A stretch of 64,000 nt of DNA from Rhodococcus qingshengii (GCF_021025955.1 NZ_JAJNCL010000001.1:372001-436000), one strand, 5' to 3'. Shown: positions 10,334-19,641, counted from the stretch's first letter. Notes: a model not told the origin generated them from the sequence alone. Numbers and translations are program-made.

Positions 10334-11839
10334 CTAACTGTTCTCGGGGAAGCCGAGGTTGATCCCGCCGTGGCTGGGGTCGAGCCAGCGACTGGTGACG
10401 GCCTTACCTCGCGTGAAGAAATGAACACCTTCGGTCCCGTGAGCGTGAGTGTCACCGAAGAGGCTGTTCTTCCAGCCGCCGAAGCTGTAGTAGGCCATAG
10501 GAACCGGGATGGGGACGTTGATGCCGATCATGCCGACCTCCACCTCGTTCTGGAAGCGTCGGGCAGCGCCGCCGTCGTTGGTGAATATGGCGGTGCCGTT
10601 TCCGTACGGGTTGTTGTTGATCAGTTCGAGGGCTTGGTCGTAGGTATCGACGCGCACGACGGAGAGGACGGGCCCGAATATTTCGTCGGTGTAGATCGAC
10701 ATGTCGGTGGTGACGTGGTCGATGAGGGTGGGCCCGAGCCAGAAGCCGTCCGGTCCACCATCGGCCTGAACTGTGCGTCCGTCGACCACGATGGTGGCGC
10801 CGTCCTTCTCTCCTGCATCGACGTAGGAGGCGACCTTGTCGCGGTGGGCCTCGGTGACAAGCGGACCCATGTCGGAGTTCTTGGTGCCGTCGCCGGTGAC
10901 GAGGGGAGTGGTGCGTTCGACGATCTTGGCCACGAGTTCATCTGCAATGTCGCCGACTGCTACGAGGGCGGAGATTGCCATGCAGCGTTCGCCGGCAGAA
11001 CCGAATCCCGCGTTGACCATTGCGTCGGCTGCAAGGTCGAGGTCGGCGTCCGGCAGAACGATGGCGTGATTCTTGGCGCCGCCGAGTGCTTGCACTCGTT
11101 TGCCGTTGGCGGTGCCGGTGGCATAGACGTACTGGGCGATGGGGGTGGACCCGACAAACGAAATCGCCTTGACTGCTTTGTTTTCCAGGAGTTCGTCGAC
11201 GGCGAGCTTGTCACCTTGGAGGACGTTGAAGACGCCGGGAGGCAGACCGGCTTCGGCCCAGAGTTCGGCGAGCCAGATCGCCGCAGTGGGGTCCTTCTCC
11301 GAGGGCTTGAGAATCACGGTGTTCCCGGCAGCGATGGCGAGCGGGAAGAACCACATCGGGACCATCGCGGGAAAGTTGAAGGGCGAGATGATGCCGACGG
11401 GGCCGAGGGGTTGGCGGATGGAGTAGACGTCGACCTTGGTCGATGCATTCTCGGTGTATCCGCCCTTGAGGAGATGCGGTATTCCGCAGGCGAATTCGAC
11501 TACTTCTTGTCCGCGGCTGATTTCGCCGAGAGCGTCGGAGAGGACCTTGCCGTGCTCGGCTGTGATGATCTCGGCGAGTTCGCCTTTGCGAGCGTTGAGG
11601 AGTTCGCGAAAGTTGAACAGGATCTGTGTGCGCCGGGCCAGGGAGGTGTCACGCCAGGCGGGGTAGGCCGCCGCAGCAGCGTCGATGGCGGCGCGGGCGT
11701 CCTCGAGGTTCGCCAGAGCGAGTCGGCCGGTGATCTGTCCGGTGGCGGGGTTGGTGACGGGGGCGGTGTTCTCGGATGTTCCGGCGAACGACTTGCCGTC
11801 CAGCCAGTGCGCGATGACACGAGTATCAGTGCTGGTCAT
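10334..11839 (-). CDS. iolA: Methylmalonate/malonate-semialdehyde dehydrogenase (CoA-acylating)
   Basis: Last step of inositol catabolism: malonic semialdehyde + CoA + NAD+ to acetyl-CoA + CO2; also acts on methylmalonate semialdehyde from valine. Aldehyde-dehydrogenase fold, 501 aa. Landmarks are PLGPVGIISPFNFPAMVPMW, ILKPSEKDP, VGSTPIAQYVY, the nucleophile Cys in GSAGERCMAIS, and EIFGPVLSVVRV. The absence of the usual general-base Glu region and the ERCMA context are typical of the CoA-dependent MmsA/IolA branch. It is the distal gene of the iol operon, 24 bases after iolH. Confidence 0.95.
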   Translation of the reverse strand: MTSTDTRVIAHWLDGKSFAGTSENTAPVTNPATGQITGRLALANLEDARAAIDAAAAAYPAWRDTSLARRTQILFNFRELLNARKGELAEIITAEHGKVLSDALGEISRGQEVVEFACGIPHLLKGGYTENASTKVDVYSIRQPLGPVGIISPFNFPAMVPMWFFPLAIAAGNTVILKPSEKDPTAAIWLAELWAEAGLPPGVFNVLQGDKLAVDELLENKAVKAISFVGSTPIAQYVYATGTANGKRVQALGGAKNHAIVLPDADLDLAADAMVNAGFGSAGERCMAISALVAVGDIADELVAKIVERTTPLVTGDGTKNSDMGPLVTEAHRDKVASYVDAGEKDGATIVVDGRTVQADGGPDGFWLGPTLIDHVTTDMSIYTDEIFGPVLSVVRVDTYDQALELINNNPYGNGTAIFTNDGGAARRFQNEVEVGMIGINVPIPVPMAYYSFGGWKNSLFGDTHAHGTEGVHFFTRGKAVTSRWLDPSHGGINLGFPENS

Positions 11840-11863
11840 GGTATTTCCTAGTGGTCTGGTGGC

Positions 11864-12748
11864 TCAGGAGTTCGGGGAGGTGTACTTGGCGACGTAGTCG
11901 TTCATCGTCTCGCGCTGGTGCCGGGAAACCTCGTGCGCGTTTTCGTTCTCGGCGAAGACGCTCGACACCATCACGGTGTTCTCACGTTCGTAGAAGCCGA
12001 GTTTGCCGAGACCGCCGAAGAATTCGTCCCAGTTGACGTCTCCGTCACCGATCTTGAGATGCTGATGCACTCGAACGGCATTGCCTGGCGGATTGGTGAT
12101 GTAGCGCAGTCCGTGGGAACGGTGATGATCCATGGTGTCCGCCACGTGCACGAGACGAATCATGTCGCCGGCGGCCTCCATGATGGCGGGAAGGTCACCG
12201 CCCATGTGGAATTGGTGGCACGCCACGATCACCATTCCGAGGTTCTTGGAATTCACACCACGGATCGTGCGGATCGCGGCAAGTCCGTCTTCGACAAAAT
12301 CGTCCGGGTGCGGATCGATCAGGACGTCGATTCCCTCGCGTTCGATGATCGGAACCAGTTCCTCCATCGAACGATAGAACGCACGCTCGGACTCTTCGGC
12401 CTTTTCGGGGCAGCCGGAGAATTCGGTGTTCATGACGTTGACGCCGAGGTCGACGGTGATCTGGATTGCCCGCTTCCAGTACCGCACTGCTGCTTCGCGG
12501 GCGTCCTCGTCCGGGCCGGACCAGCGAAGGACCGGGAGCACCGAAGCGATACCGACTCCCACACTCGCGCAAGCCTTCCGAAATTTGGCGACGAGCGCGT
12601 CGTCAGCTTTCGGGTGATTGAAGAACGGGATCATGTCGACGTGTGGTGTGAGCTGCAGGTACTCGTACCCGAGATCGGCAACAACTCGGGGAAGCTCCAG
12701 CAGCGAGTAATCGTGATGGAAAGGTGTGGGATCGAGTGCGACCTTCAT
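11864..12748 (-). CDS. iolH: IolH-like sugar phosphate isomerase/epimerase (TIM barrel)
   Basis: Xylose-isomerase-like TIM-barrel protein of 294 aa, cytoplasmic. It begins MKVALDPTPFHHDYSLLELPRVVADLGYEYLQLTPH and shows metal-ligand candidates in MNTEFSGCPE, DVLIDPHPDDF, MVIVACHQFHMGG and MIRLVHVADTMDHHRSHGLRY. The position between iolG and iolA matches IolH in the Corynebacterium glutamicum iol1 cluster. Its reaction is not established; isomerisation of an inosose or a later keto-acid is plausible. The start is ATG at 12746-12748, two bases after the iolG stop. The longer frame upstream runs into iolG and is rejected. Confidence 0.82.
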   Translation of the reverse strand: MKVALDPTPFHHDYSLLELPRVVADLGYEYLQLTPHVDMIPFFNHPKADDALVAKFRKACASVGVGIASVLPVLRWSGPDEDAREAAVRYWKRAIQITVDLGVNVMNTEFSGCPEKAEESERAFYRSMEELVPIIEREGIDVLIDPHPDDFVEDGLAAIRTIRGVNSKNLGMVIVACHQFHMGGDLPAIMEAAGDMIRLVHVADTMDHHRSHGLRYITNPPGNAVRVHQHLKIGDGDVNWDEFFGGLGKLGFYERENTVMVSSVFAENENAHEVSRHQRETMNDYVAKYTSPNS

Positions 12749-12750
12749 CG

Positions 12751-13791
12751 CTAAGCTCCGGCCACAGAGTCGCGCGCAACCATGTCCACGACGACGCGCT
12801 GACCCGTCTCCAGAGACTTCACACCAGCGGCGCAGACAGCGGCCGCGGCGTACCCGTCCCAGGCACCAGGTCCGTCGATGTAGTTGCCCGTGCCGGCGCC
12901 GGTCTTCACCGCCTTGATCCACCGGGCGAACTCGGTGTCGTAGGCCTGCCCGAAGCGTTCGCGGAATCCGGGGGTGATCTGCCCACCCCAGTTGCCGGGC
13001 TTGGTCTTTCGGATCAGCCCCACGTCGAGTCCGATCATCGCGCTGCCGAGTTCGCCCACAACTTCGGTGCGCACCTCGTAGGCAACTCCGGTGGTGACAA
13101 ACACCTCGGCGTCGACGTGCCTACCGGATTCGGTCTCGAAGATCGCGATCTGGGGGTCTTGAATGCCCTCGGGAGCCAGCGAATTCGCGGACGGCCGAAT
13201 GATTTGCACCGAGGTGATCTCTTCGTTGAGCAGGAATCGCGTCACGTCGACCTCGTGGACGAGTGAGTCCTTGACGATCATCGCGCTGTCGAAGCCGTTC
13301 GGAACTGCAGGATTGCGGTGCGCGCAGTGCACAACGAGAGGGCGACCGAGATCGCCGCTGTCGATCAAATCTTTGAGCTGGGTGTATTCGTGGTCGAACC
13401 GCCGCATGAAGCCGACCTGAATCAGCTTCTTGCCGAGCGCTGCTTCGGCTTTGACGATCACCAGCGAACTGTCCGCGTCGGTGGTCAGCGGCTTTTCGCA
13501 GAGAACAGGCTTGCCCGCTTCGAGGCAAGCAAGAACCTGCTTCTCATGGGTCGGGCCCGGGGTTGCGAGAACAACGGCGTCGACGTCTTCGGCTGCGATG
13601 GCATCGAACGGGTCGACGACGACGCGCGCCCCTGGAGTCAGCGCTGCGATTTCCTCTGCGCGGGCCACCGAGTAGTCGTTGACGACGGTGACGCGGGCAC
13701 CGCCGATCTTGTTGGTGATGCGGTCGACGTGATCGGCCCCCATGATGCCGACGCCGAGCACTGCGATCCGGAGATCCTGGTTGTCAGACAT
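12751..13791 (-). CDS. iolG: Inositol 2-dehydrogenase (Gfo/Idh/MocA family)
   Basis: NAD-dependent oxidation of myo-inositol to 2-keto-myo-inositol (scyllo-inosose), the first pathway step. Rossmann motif GVGIMGADH near residue 13, cofactor-site CEKPLTTDAD, then substrate-side VGFMRRFDHEYTQL, KDSLVHEVDVTRFLL with the catalytic Lys/Asp/His pattern, and GPGAWDGYAAAAVCAAG at the C-terminus. 346 aa is standard. It lies inside the operon in the order iolE-iolG-iolH, identical to that recalled for C. glutamicum, so this is the primary IolG among five family members in the window. Confidence 0.93.
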   Translation of the reverse strand: MSDNQDLRIAVLGVGIMGADHVDRITNKIGGARVTVVNDYSVARAEEIAALTPGARVVVDPFDAIAAEDVDAVVLATPGPTHEKQVLACLEAGKPVLCEKPLTTDADSSLVIVKAEAALGKKLIQVGFMRRFDHEYTQLKDLIDSGDLGRPLVVHCAHRNPAVPNGFDSAMIVKDSLVHEVDVTRFLLNEEITSVQIIRPSANSLAPEGIQDPQIAIFETESGRHVDAEVFVTTGVAYEVRTEVVGELGSAMIGLDVGLIRKTKPGNWGGQITPGFRERFGQAYDTEFARWIKAVKTGAGTGNYIDGPGAWDGYAAAAVCAAGVKSLETGQRVVVDMVARDSVAGA

Positions 13792-13817
13792 GCGGTGGTA
13801 CTCCTCGATTATGTTGC

Positions 13818-14723
13818 TCAGCTGAAACGGACGGCGGGGACGCCACAGGTGGACAGGTATTTCTGGGTGCGCTGTGCGATGGGCAGCGGAGTGTCGGGAT
13901 GGCAGGGATACATGTCCTGCTCGACGATCGCGAACACGTCGATGCCGAGCTTCTCGATGGCCTCCAGAAGCGGTGGCATGTCGGGGATTCCGCGCGGCGG
14001 TTCGATCATGGCACCGAGTTTGACGGCCTCACCGAACGGCAGGTCCTCCGCCTCCACCTTGGCGACGATCGCCGGATCCACCTGCTTGAGGTGTAGGTAC
14101 CCGATGCGCTCCGGATGTTTGTTGATGATGGCGAGATTGTCGCCGCCGCAGTAGCTGATGTGGCCGGTGTCGAGACACAGATTGACGAAACGCTCGTCGG
14201 TACCTTCGAGGAACTTGTAGACGTTGTCCTCGATGTCGACGTGGCTGTCGGCATGAGGGTGGTACTGCGCCATGATGCCGTACTCCTCGAGCATTGCCTT
14301 GCCGAGAGCGTTCATGCCGTCGGTCTTCTTGCGCCACTGCTCGGGAGTCAGATTTCGATCTTCGAGTACCGCTCCGGTGGAAGGATCGCGCCACATCTCG
14401 GGGATGACCACTACTTGCTTGCCGCCGACGGCTGCGGTCAACTTGGCGACGTCCTTGATCTGATTCCAGACGGCATCCCAGGAATCGTCCCGGTGCAGGT
14501 GTTCGAAGACGGTACCGGCCGAGAGCTTCAGGCCGCGTGCTCCGAGTTCATCTGCCAGCTTGGCTGGATCGGTCGGAAGGTATCCGAAGGGACCGAGTTC
14601 GATCCATTCGTATCCCGACGCGGAGACCTCGTCGAGGAATCGCGTGTAAGGGGTCTGCTGAGGGTCGTCCGGAAACCACACGCCCCAGGAGTCGGGGGCT
14701 GATCCGACGCGAATCGCGCTCAT
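13818..14723 (-). CDS. iolE: Inosose dehydratase-type TIM-barrel protein (IolE)
   Basis: Predicted to dehydrate 2-keto-myo-inositol to 3D-(3,5/4)-trihydroxycyclohexane-1,2-dione, the substrate of IolD encoded upstream. Xylose-isomerase-like barrel of 301 aa. N-terminus SAIRVGSAPDSWGVWFPDD, then YEWIELGPFGYLPTDP, QYHPHADSHVDIEDNV, NLCLDTGHISYCGGD and GYLHLKQVDP carry the probable metal and proton-transfer ligands (Glu, Asp, His). Start ATG 14723 has GAGAGGA upstream; the longer frame to 14882 overlaps iolD. A second IolE-like gene occurs at 33723-34589. Operon position makes this the pathway enzyme. Confidence 0.85.
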   Translation of the reverse strand: MSAIRVGSAPDSWGVWFPDDPQQTPYTRFLDEVSASGYEWIELGPFGYLPTDPAKLADELGARGLKLSAGTVFEHLHRDDSWDAVWNQIKDVAKLTAAVGGKQVVVIPEMWRDPSTGAVLEDRNLTPEQWRKKTDGMNALGKAMLEEYGIMAQYHPHADSHVDIEDNVYKFLEGTDERFVNLCLDTGHISYCGGDNLAIINKHPERIGYLHLKQVDPAIVAKVEAEDLPFGEAVKLGAMIEPPRGIPDMPPLLEAIEKLGIDVFAIVEQDMYPCHPDTPLPIAQRTQKYLSTCGVPAVRFS

Positions 14724-14775
14724 GTCTAGATTCCTCTCGCGGGCAAGCTTTTTGGGGTGTGGTTGTGCGGAATTT

Positions 14776-16740
14776 TCATTCGGATGGACGGAGGTACGGT
14801 CGCTGGATCTTCTTCCAGGACTCGTAGGTTGTCCGGGCGTTCTTGGTCGATTCCAGTTCGGAGGTGGCCGATACCGGTACATCCCACCAGGATTCGCTGT
14901 CGGGGGCGCCGATCAGCGGATCGGTTTCGACGTGGATGACAGTGCTGGTTTCACTGGCTTTCGCGACCTTGATCGCATCGGCAAACTCGGTAGCGGTGTT
15001 GGCGCGGATGACGTCGACGCCGAGGCTGGCGGCGTTCGCGGCCAGATCGACCGGGAGGACCCCCCCGTCGAGCCGTCCGTCATTCGAGCGGTAGCGATAC
15101 TGCGTGCCGAAGCGCTGGGAACCGAGCGACTCGGACAGTGAACCGATGGAGGCAAATCCGTGATTCTGCACCAGGACGACGATGACCTTGAGGCGTTCCT
15201 GCACGGCGGTGACCAATTCGGTGGCCATCATCAGATAGGAACCGTCGCCGACCATCACGAATACGTCGCGATCGGGGCAGGCCATCCGGACGCCCAGACC
15301 TCCCGCAATTTCGTATCCCATGCAGGAGTATCCGTATTCGACGTGATAGCCCTTCGAATCGCGAGTACGCCACAGCTTGTGGAGGTCGCCTGGCATGGAC
15401 CCGGCAGCGCACACCACGACGTCACGTGGATCGGACAGAGTGTTGACCAGGCCGATCACCTGATTCTGATTCAGCGACCCGTCGGCTGCAGGTTCGGCCG
15501 GGTTGTAGACGAATTCGACGACAGCATCCCAATCACGAGCGAGTTCACCGATCCTGGACGCGTACTCGTCGTTCACCCGGTAGTCGCTCAGTGCGAGGGC
15601 CAGGGCGTCGAGAGCCTCACGTGCGTCGGCGACAACACTGACACCACCCTGCTTCACGGAGTCCAGTGAAGCGACGTTGATGTTGACGAAGCGAACATCG
15701 GGATCGGTGAACGCGGTGCGCGATGCGCTCGTGAAATCGCTGTACCGCGTGCCGATTCCGATGACGACGTCAGCCTCGGTGGCTAGCGCGTTTGCAGCCG
15801 TAGTGCCAGTGGACCCTACTGCTCCGACGGATTGTGGATGGTTGTAGACCAGTGAACCCTTGCCGGCCTGGCTCTGCCCCACGGGGATTCCGGTCTGCGC
15901 GCAGAACGCTGCCAGAGAGTCCGTGGCCTGGCTGTAGATCACGCCGCCGCCCGCGACGATCATCGGCTTGCGAGCCGAACGGATGATTGCGACTGCGCGT
16001 TCGATCACTGATCGCTCGGGGAGCGGGCGGGCCACGTGCCAGACTCGTTCGGCGAAGAACGACTCGGGCCAGTCGAAAGCCTCGGCCTGTACGTCCTGCG
16101 GGATGGCGATGGTGACTGCGCCGGTCTCGACGGGGTCGGTGAGAACTCTCATGCCCGCCAGTAGAGCGCTTGGCAACTGCTCGGGGCGCCATACCCGATC
16201 GAAGTATCGCGAGACTGGTTTGAAAGCGTCGTTGACTGTGACGTCGCCGCTCGACGGGAGCTCGAGTTCCTGCAAGACCGGGGCACTGGCTCGGGTCGCG
16301 AAAGTATCTGCGGGCAGAAGTAGTACAGGTAGACGGTTGATGGTGGCCAGTGCCGCGCCGGTGATCATGTTGGTGGCACCCGGGCCGACGCTGGACGAGA
16401 CTGCCCACGTCTGCAGGCGGTCCTTCATGCGGGCGTGGGCGACTGCCGAGTGCACCATCGCCTGTTCGTTGCGGCCGAGCACGTAGGGGAGTGTCGGCTC
16501 GCGGCCGGCGTCGAGGTCCTGGATCTCGGCCTGTAAGAGTGCCTGCCCCAACCCGGCGACGTTCCCGTGCCCGAAGATTCCGAAGCAGCCGGCAAACAGC
16601 TTGGTGCGCTGGCCGTCGCGTTCGGTGTACTGGTTGGCGAGGAAGCGGACGACAGCTTGAGAAACGGTGAGGTGAACGGTCGGCTCGTCGCGAGGCAGAC
16701 GATTGCCGGTTGCGTTGTTGGTGGGTGCCACAGCTTTCAC
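14776..16740 (-). CDS. iolD: 3D-(3,5/4)-trihydroxycyclohexane-1,2-dione hydrolase (ThDP-dependent)
   Basis: Ring-opening step of inositol catabolism, giving 5-deoxy-D-glucuronate. Full-length ThDP enzyme (654 aa) with the three acetolactate-synthase-like domains: N-terminal PYR region (FLANQYTERDGQ, GHGNVAGLGQAL, GPGATNMITGAAL), central NAD-binding-like region (RSARKPMIVAGGGVIYSQA), and C-terminal PP region with the ThDP/Mg motif VMVGDGSYLMMATELVTAVQE followed by QNHGFASI. The start is GTG at 16740, five bases after the iolB stop, so the genes are closely coupled. Confidence 0.96.
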   Translation of the reverse strand: MKAVAPTNNATGNRLPRDEPTVHLTVSQAVVRFLANQYTERDGQRTKLFAGCFGIFGHGNVAGLGQALLQAEIQDLDAGREPTLPYVLGRNEQAMVHSAVAHARMKDRLQTWAVSSSVGPGATNMITGAALATINRLPVLLLPADTFATRASAPVLQELELPSSGDVTVNDAFKPVSRYFDRVWRPEQLPSALLAGMRVLTDPVETGAVTIAIPQDVQAEAFDWPESFFAERVWHVARPLPERSVIERAVAIIRSARKPMIVAGGGVIYSQATDSLAAFCAQTGIPVGQSQAGKGSLVYNHPQSVGAVGSTGTTAANALATEADVVIGIGTRYSDFTSASRTAFTDPDVRFVNINVASLDSVKQGGVSVVADAREALDALALALSDYRVNDEYASRIGELARDWDAVVEFVYNPAEPAADGSLNQNQVIGLVNTLSDPRDVVVCAAGSMPGDLHKLWRTRDSKGYHVEYGYSCMGYEIAGGLGVRMACPDRDVFVMVGDGSYLMMATELVTAVQERLKVIVVLVQNHGFASIGSLSESLGSQRFGTQYRYRSNDGRLDGGVLPVDLAANAASLGVDVIRANTATEFADAIKVAKASETSTVIHVETDPLIGAPDSESWWDVPVSATSELESTKNARTTYESWKKIQRPYLRPSE

Positions 16741-16745
16741 TTCCG

Positions 16746-17618
16746 TCAGTTGTGGGACTGCAACGGCAGTCGAGGGTCGATGTCCTGGTGATCCCAGCTT
16801 CCGCGTAGCCAGGTGTGTTGCGGATCGTCACAGATGTTCCACGCTCGGATCTCGCCCGAACCCGCCATGACGTTGAGGTAGTACATGTGGTGCCCCGGAG
16901 CTGCGATGGACGGGCCGTGATAGCCGTGCGGCACCAGGACGACGTCGCCGGAGCGGACTTCCTCGAGCACCTCGATAGGTCTCTCGGCGGTTCCGTACAC
17001 GCGGTGGTAGCCGAATCCTTCGGTGCCGGTGGGGCTTCGGTCGATCTCGAAGTAGTAGATCTCTTCCAGAGCCGATTCGACGTCGCTGTTCTCGTCGTGC
17101 TTGTGGCTGGGATAGGACGACCAGTTCCCGCCGGGGGTGATGACCTCACACGCGATGATGGAGTCTGCCTCGAAAGTGTCTGCGGTGGCGAAGTTGTGAA
17201 CCTGTCGGCTGCAGTTTCCGGCGCCGCGGAGTTCGACCGCAACTCCTGATGCGGGACCGTAGCGATGGGGGAGCTTTGCGTCGGCGCGTGCTCCGCACAG
17301 CGCAAAGCGGCCTCCGTCCGCGCTGGCGACCGAGTAGTCGGCGTCGCGTCCTACGTACGCGAAATCGCTCGGACCGTCGAAAACCGATGCGCGGCCAGTC
17401 AGGGGAATCTCCATACCTTCGGCAACAACCACGGCCGAACCCGCCAGTGGAACGACGATTATCTCGTTCTCGCCGGACTGCAGGTGGACGTTCGCACCGG
17501 GGGCGAGTTCGAGTGTCCACAAGCTGGATTCGGTCCACCCGGCAGACTCCGGCGTGACCACTGTCGTGAAATCACCGTCGGCAGACGATCCGGCGGGGAC
17601 GTAGTACTTGCTGAACAT
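16746..17618 (-). CDS. iolB: 5-deoxy-glucuronate isomerase
   Basis: Cupin-type isomerase converting 5-deoxy-D-glucuronate to 5-dehydro-2-deoxy-D-gluconate. 290 aa with bicupin layout: first-half ANVHLQSGENEIIVVPLAG and FDGPSDFAYVGRD; second-half ITPGGNWSSYPSHKHDEN with metal-binding His residues, LEEIYYFEIDRSPTGTEGFGYHRVYG, and GDVVLVPHGYHGPSIAAPGHHMYYLNVMAG. These match KduI/IolB-family signatures. Lies between the aldolase gene (21 bases) and iolD (5 bases). Confidence 0.96.
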   Translation of the reverse strand: MFSKYYVPAGSSADGDFTTVVTPESAGWTESSLWTLELAPGANVHLQSGENEIIVVPLAGSAVVVAEGMEIPLTGRASVFDGPSDFAYVGRDADYSVASADGGRFALCGARADAKLPHRYGPASGVAVELRGAGNCSRQVHNFATADTFEADSIIACEVITPGGNWSSYPSHKHDENSDVESALEEIYYFEIDRSPTGTEGFGYHRVYGTAERPIEVLEEVRSGDVVLVPHGYHGPSIAAPGHHMYYLNVMAGSGEIRAWNICDDPQHTWLRGSWDHQDIDPRLPLQSHN

Positions 17619-17639
17619 CTTGCTCCTGCCAGGTCGGTC

Positions 17640-18539
17640 TTAGTGGACGAGCTTGACTGCGGTGTCGACGGCCGCGGTCACGTCGCCGTCGGGTGGGTAG
17701 AGCAGCGCGCGCCCGACTATCAATCCGCGCACGGACGGCAGCTGAAGGGCAGCGTCCCACTTTGCGTACGTCTCTTCCGGCGCGATCTGCGGATCGCCGC
17801 CCAAGAGGAGCGTCGGGAGGGTGGTCGCATCCATGACCCGTTCCATCTCGTCGACGACCGGCAGTTTCATCCACGTGTACGCCGAGGTGGAGCCGAGGCC
17901 CTGGGAGATATGGATGGACTTGATGACGGCGTCGGGGCTGAGATCGTTGACCACCTTGCCTTTGACGCGACTGGAGATAAACGGCTCGAGCATCGCGATC
18001 AGTCCGGCCGCGGCCAGTTCGTCCACGGCTTCGGCACATGCCGTCAGGGTGGGTAGAGTGCCCGCGTCGTCGAGTGCGATGCGCAGCAGCATCTTTCCGC
18101 CGTTCATGCCGAACTTTGCGGTACCGGCCGCTGTGTAACCTGTCATGCGGTCGTCGAGTTCGAAGCTCGCGCCTGCCAGGCCGCCGCGGTTCATCGACGA
18201 GAAGACGACCTTGTCGTCGAGGGCACCGAGGAGGAGCAGATCGTCGAGAATGTCCGCGGTACCGAGGACGCCGTCGACTCCGGGATTGTCGAGCGCAGTG
18301 CGTAATCTGTCGAGCAGATCGGTACGACTGTTCATCGCTGTCGGCTTGCCGCCGACAGACAGTGCCCCACGCGCTGGGTGATCGGCAGCGACGATCATCA
18401 GTCGACCATTGCCTCGAACAGTGGCGCGAGGAGTTCGTGCAGCCCAGGACTTTTCGATGATCTGCGGATCATTCGCACGCAGCTCCGTCACGTCGGCGTA
18501 GGTGGTGGCGAGGGGGCGGGCGGCGAGCTTGTCAGACAT
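17640..18539 (-). CDS. Cgl0158-family (beta/alpha)8 aldolase-like protein; probable 2-deoxy-5-keto-gluconate-6-phosphate aldolase
   Basis: DeoC/LacD-like barrel protein of 299 aa. Visible: LMIVAADHPARGALSVGG, VDGVLGTADILDDLLLLGALDDKVVFSSMNRGGLAGASFELDDR, KMLLRIALDD, a candidate Schiff-base Lys region SSRVKGKVVNDLSPDAVIKSIHISQGLGS, and VRGLIVGRALLYP. The family sits in actinobacterial inositol clusters next to iolC. No other aldolase (IolJ) is present in this operon, so it most likely splits the IolC product into malonic semialdehyde and dihydroxyacetone phosphate. That is inference from position and fold. The gene starts inside the end of iolC (8-base overlap). Confidence 0.8.
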   Translation of the reverse strand: MSDKLAARPLATTYADVTELRANDPQIIEKSWAARTPRATVRGNGRLMIVAADHPARGALSVGGKPTAMNSRTDLLDRLRTALDNPGVDGVLGTADILDDLLLLGALDDKVVFSSMNRGGLAGASFELDDRMTGYTAAGTAKFGMNGGKMLLRIALDDAGTLPTLTACAEAVDELAAAGLIAMLEPFISSRVKGKVVNDLSPDAVIKSIHISQGLGSTSAYTWMKLPVVDEMERVMDATTLPTLLLGGDPQIAPEETYAKWDAALQLPSVRGLIVGRALLYPPDGDVTAAVDTAVKLVH

Positions 18540-19536
18540 TGACTGCCTCCGTTGCTGTGGCTTCGGCGAGATCGTGGACTTCTTCAGCGGTCGGCATCGC
18601 AGTGGAGCATTCGAGCCGAGATGCGACTATCGCACCGGCCGCGTTGGCATAGCGCAGTACCTTCTCGAGCGGCCACCCGGCCAACAGTCCGTGGCACAGT
18701 GATCCGCCGAAGCTGTCGCCTGCTCCCAGCCCGTTGACCACGTCGACGGTGTTGGGCGGCACGGTGATCGACTGCTTTCGCGTTTTTCCGAGAACGCCCT
18801 TCGGGCCCTGCTTCACGATGGCCAGTTCGACGCCGAGGTCGAGAAGTGCGTCGGCCGCCTTGTTCGGGTTGGTCTCACCGACCGCGATTTCGCACTCTTC
18901 ACGGTTTCCCACCGCCACGGTCACGTGTGCGAGGGCGCGCTGCACCTGAGTGGTCGCTTCCTGGGGCGTCGACCAGAACATCGGGCGGTAGTCCAGATCG
19001 AGAACTGTCAGCGGGCGGCGTTCGCGGGCTTCCCAGGCGGCGAAGTGTGCGCTGCGGCTCGGTTCTTCGGACAGCCCCGTCACAGTCGACCAGTACAGCG
19101 AGGCTGTTCGAACGGCGTCGAGGTCGATGTCTTGCGGGGTGATCCGAAGATCAGGCGCATGCGGCTTGCGGTAGAAGTACAACGGGAAGTCGTCAGGGGG
19201 AAATATCTCGCAGAACGTCACGGGTGTCGGGTACTCGGAATTGGTGACGACAAACCTGTTGTCGACACCGAGACGCGCCAACTCACGTGTGACGAACTTT
19301 CCGAAGGGATCGTCCCCGACACCGGAGATCAATGCTGCTCGCCGACCGAGGCGGGCGGCCGCTACCGAGACATTGGCTGCGCTGCCGCCGAGGAACTTGC
19401 CGAACGTCTCGACGTCTTCGAGTCCGACGCCCGTCTGAAGTGGGTAAATGTCGACCCCCGATCGGCCGATGGCAAGCACGTCGAAGGGTGCGTCAGGGAT
19501 GTGTGACCCGCTCTGGTGAGTGTTGATGCTTGTCAA
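18532..19536 (-). CDS. iolC: 5-dehydro-2-deoxygluconokinase (PfkB family)
   Basis: Ribokinase-family enzyme phosphorylating 5-dehydro-2-deoxy-D-gluconate. N-terminus APFDVLAIGRSGVDIYPLQTG, then FGKFLGGSAANVSVAAARLG (substrate-lid di-Gly), and the C-terminal PfkB signature NGLGAGDSFGGSLCHGLLAGW with the catalytic Asp. 334 aa. First gene of the iol operon; TTG start at 19536 preceded by GGGAG. The promoter about 80 bases upstream carries the shared -35/operator element. Divergent from iolR. Confidence 0.95.
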   Translation of the reverse strand: MTSINTHQSGSHIPDAPFDVLAIGRSGVDIYPLQTGVGLEDVETFGKFLGGSAANVSVAAARLGRRAALISGVGDDPFGKFVTRELARLGVDNRFVVTNSEYPTPVTFCEIFPPDDFPLYFYRKPHAPDLRITPQDIDLDAVRTASLYWSTVTGLSEEPSRSAHFAAWEARERRPLTVLDLDYRPMFWSTPQEATTQVQRALAHVTVAVGNREECEIAVGETNPNKAADALLDLGVELAIVKQGPKGVLGKTRKQSITVPPNTVDVVNGLGAGDSFGGSLCHGLLAGWPLEKVLRYANAAGAIVASRLECSTAMPTAEEVHDLAEATATEAVNV

Positions 19537-19616
19537 GACTGACTCCCGAGAGTTCGTGGTGGGCTGCCCGCGCAGGGCACCGATGTATGACTGAAACTGT
19601 GCGCCGCGACACAGCG

Positions 19617-19641
19617 ATTGTCAATAGTTTGTCTGGACATT
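19617..19641 (-). promoter_or_regulatory. iolC promoter -35 with candidate IolR operator
   Basis: On the minus strand AATGTC is followed by ACAAACTATTGACA; TTGACA (19619-19624) is a consensus -35 box. The 25-bp element matches 21 of 25 positions of the one before the ABC transporter operon (29617-29641). TGTCCAGACA within it fits 9 of 10 positions of the C. glutamicum IolR motif KGWCHTRACA as I recall it. Location over the -35 box suits a repressor. Confidence 0.75.

Noticed and set aside
10289-11851. A 520-codon open frame on the plus strand opposite iolA
   Set aside because: High-GC mirror frame of a well-supported gene; composition is Val/Gly/Asp-rich without any family motif.
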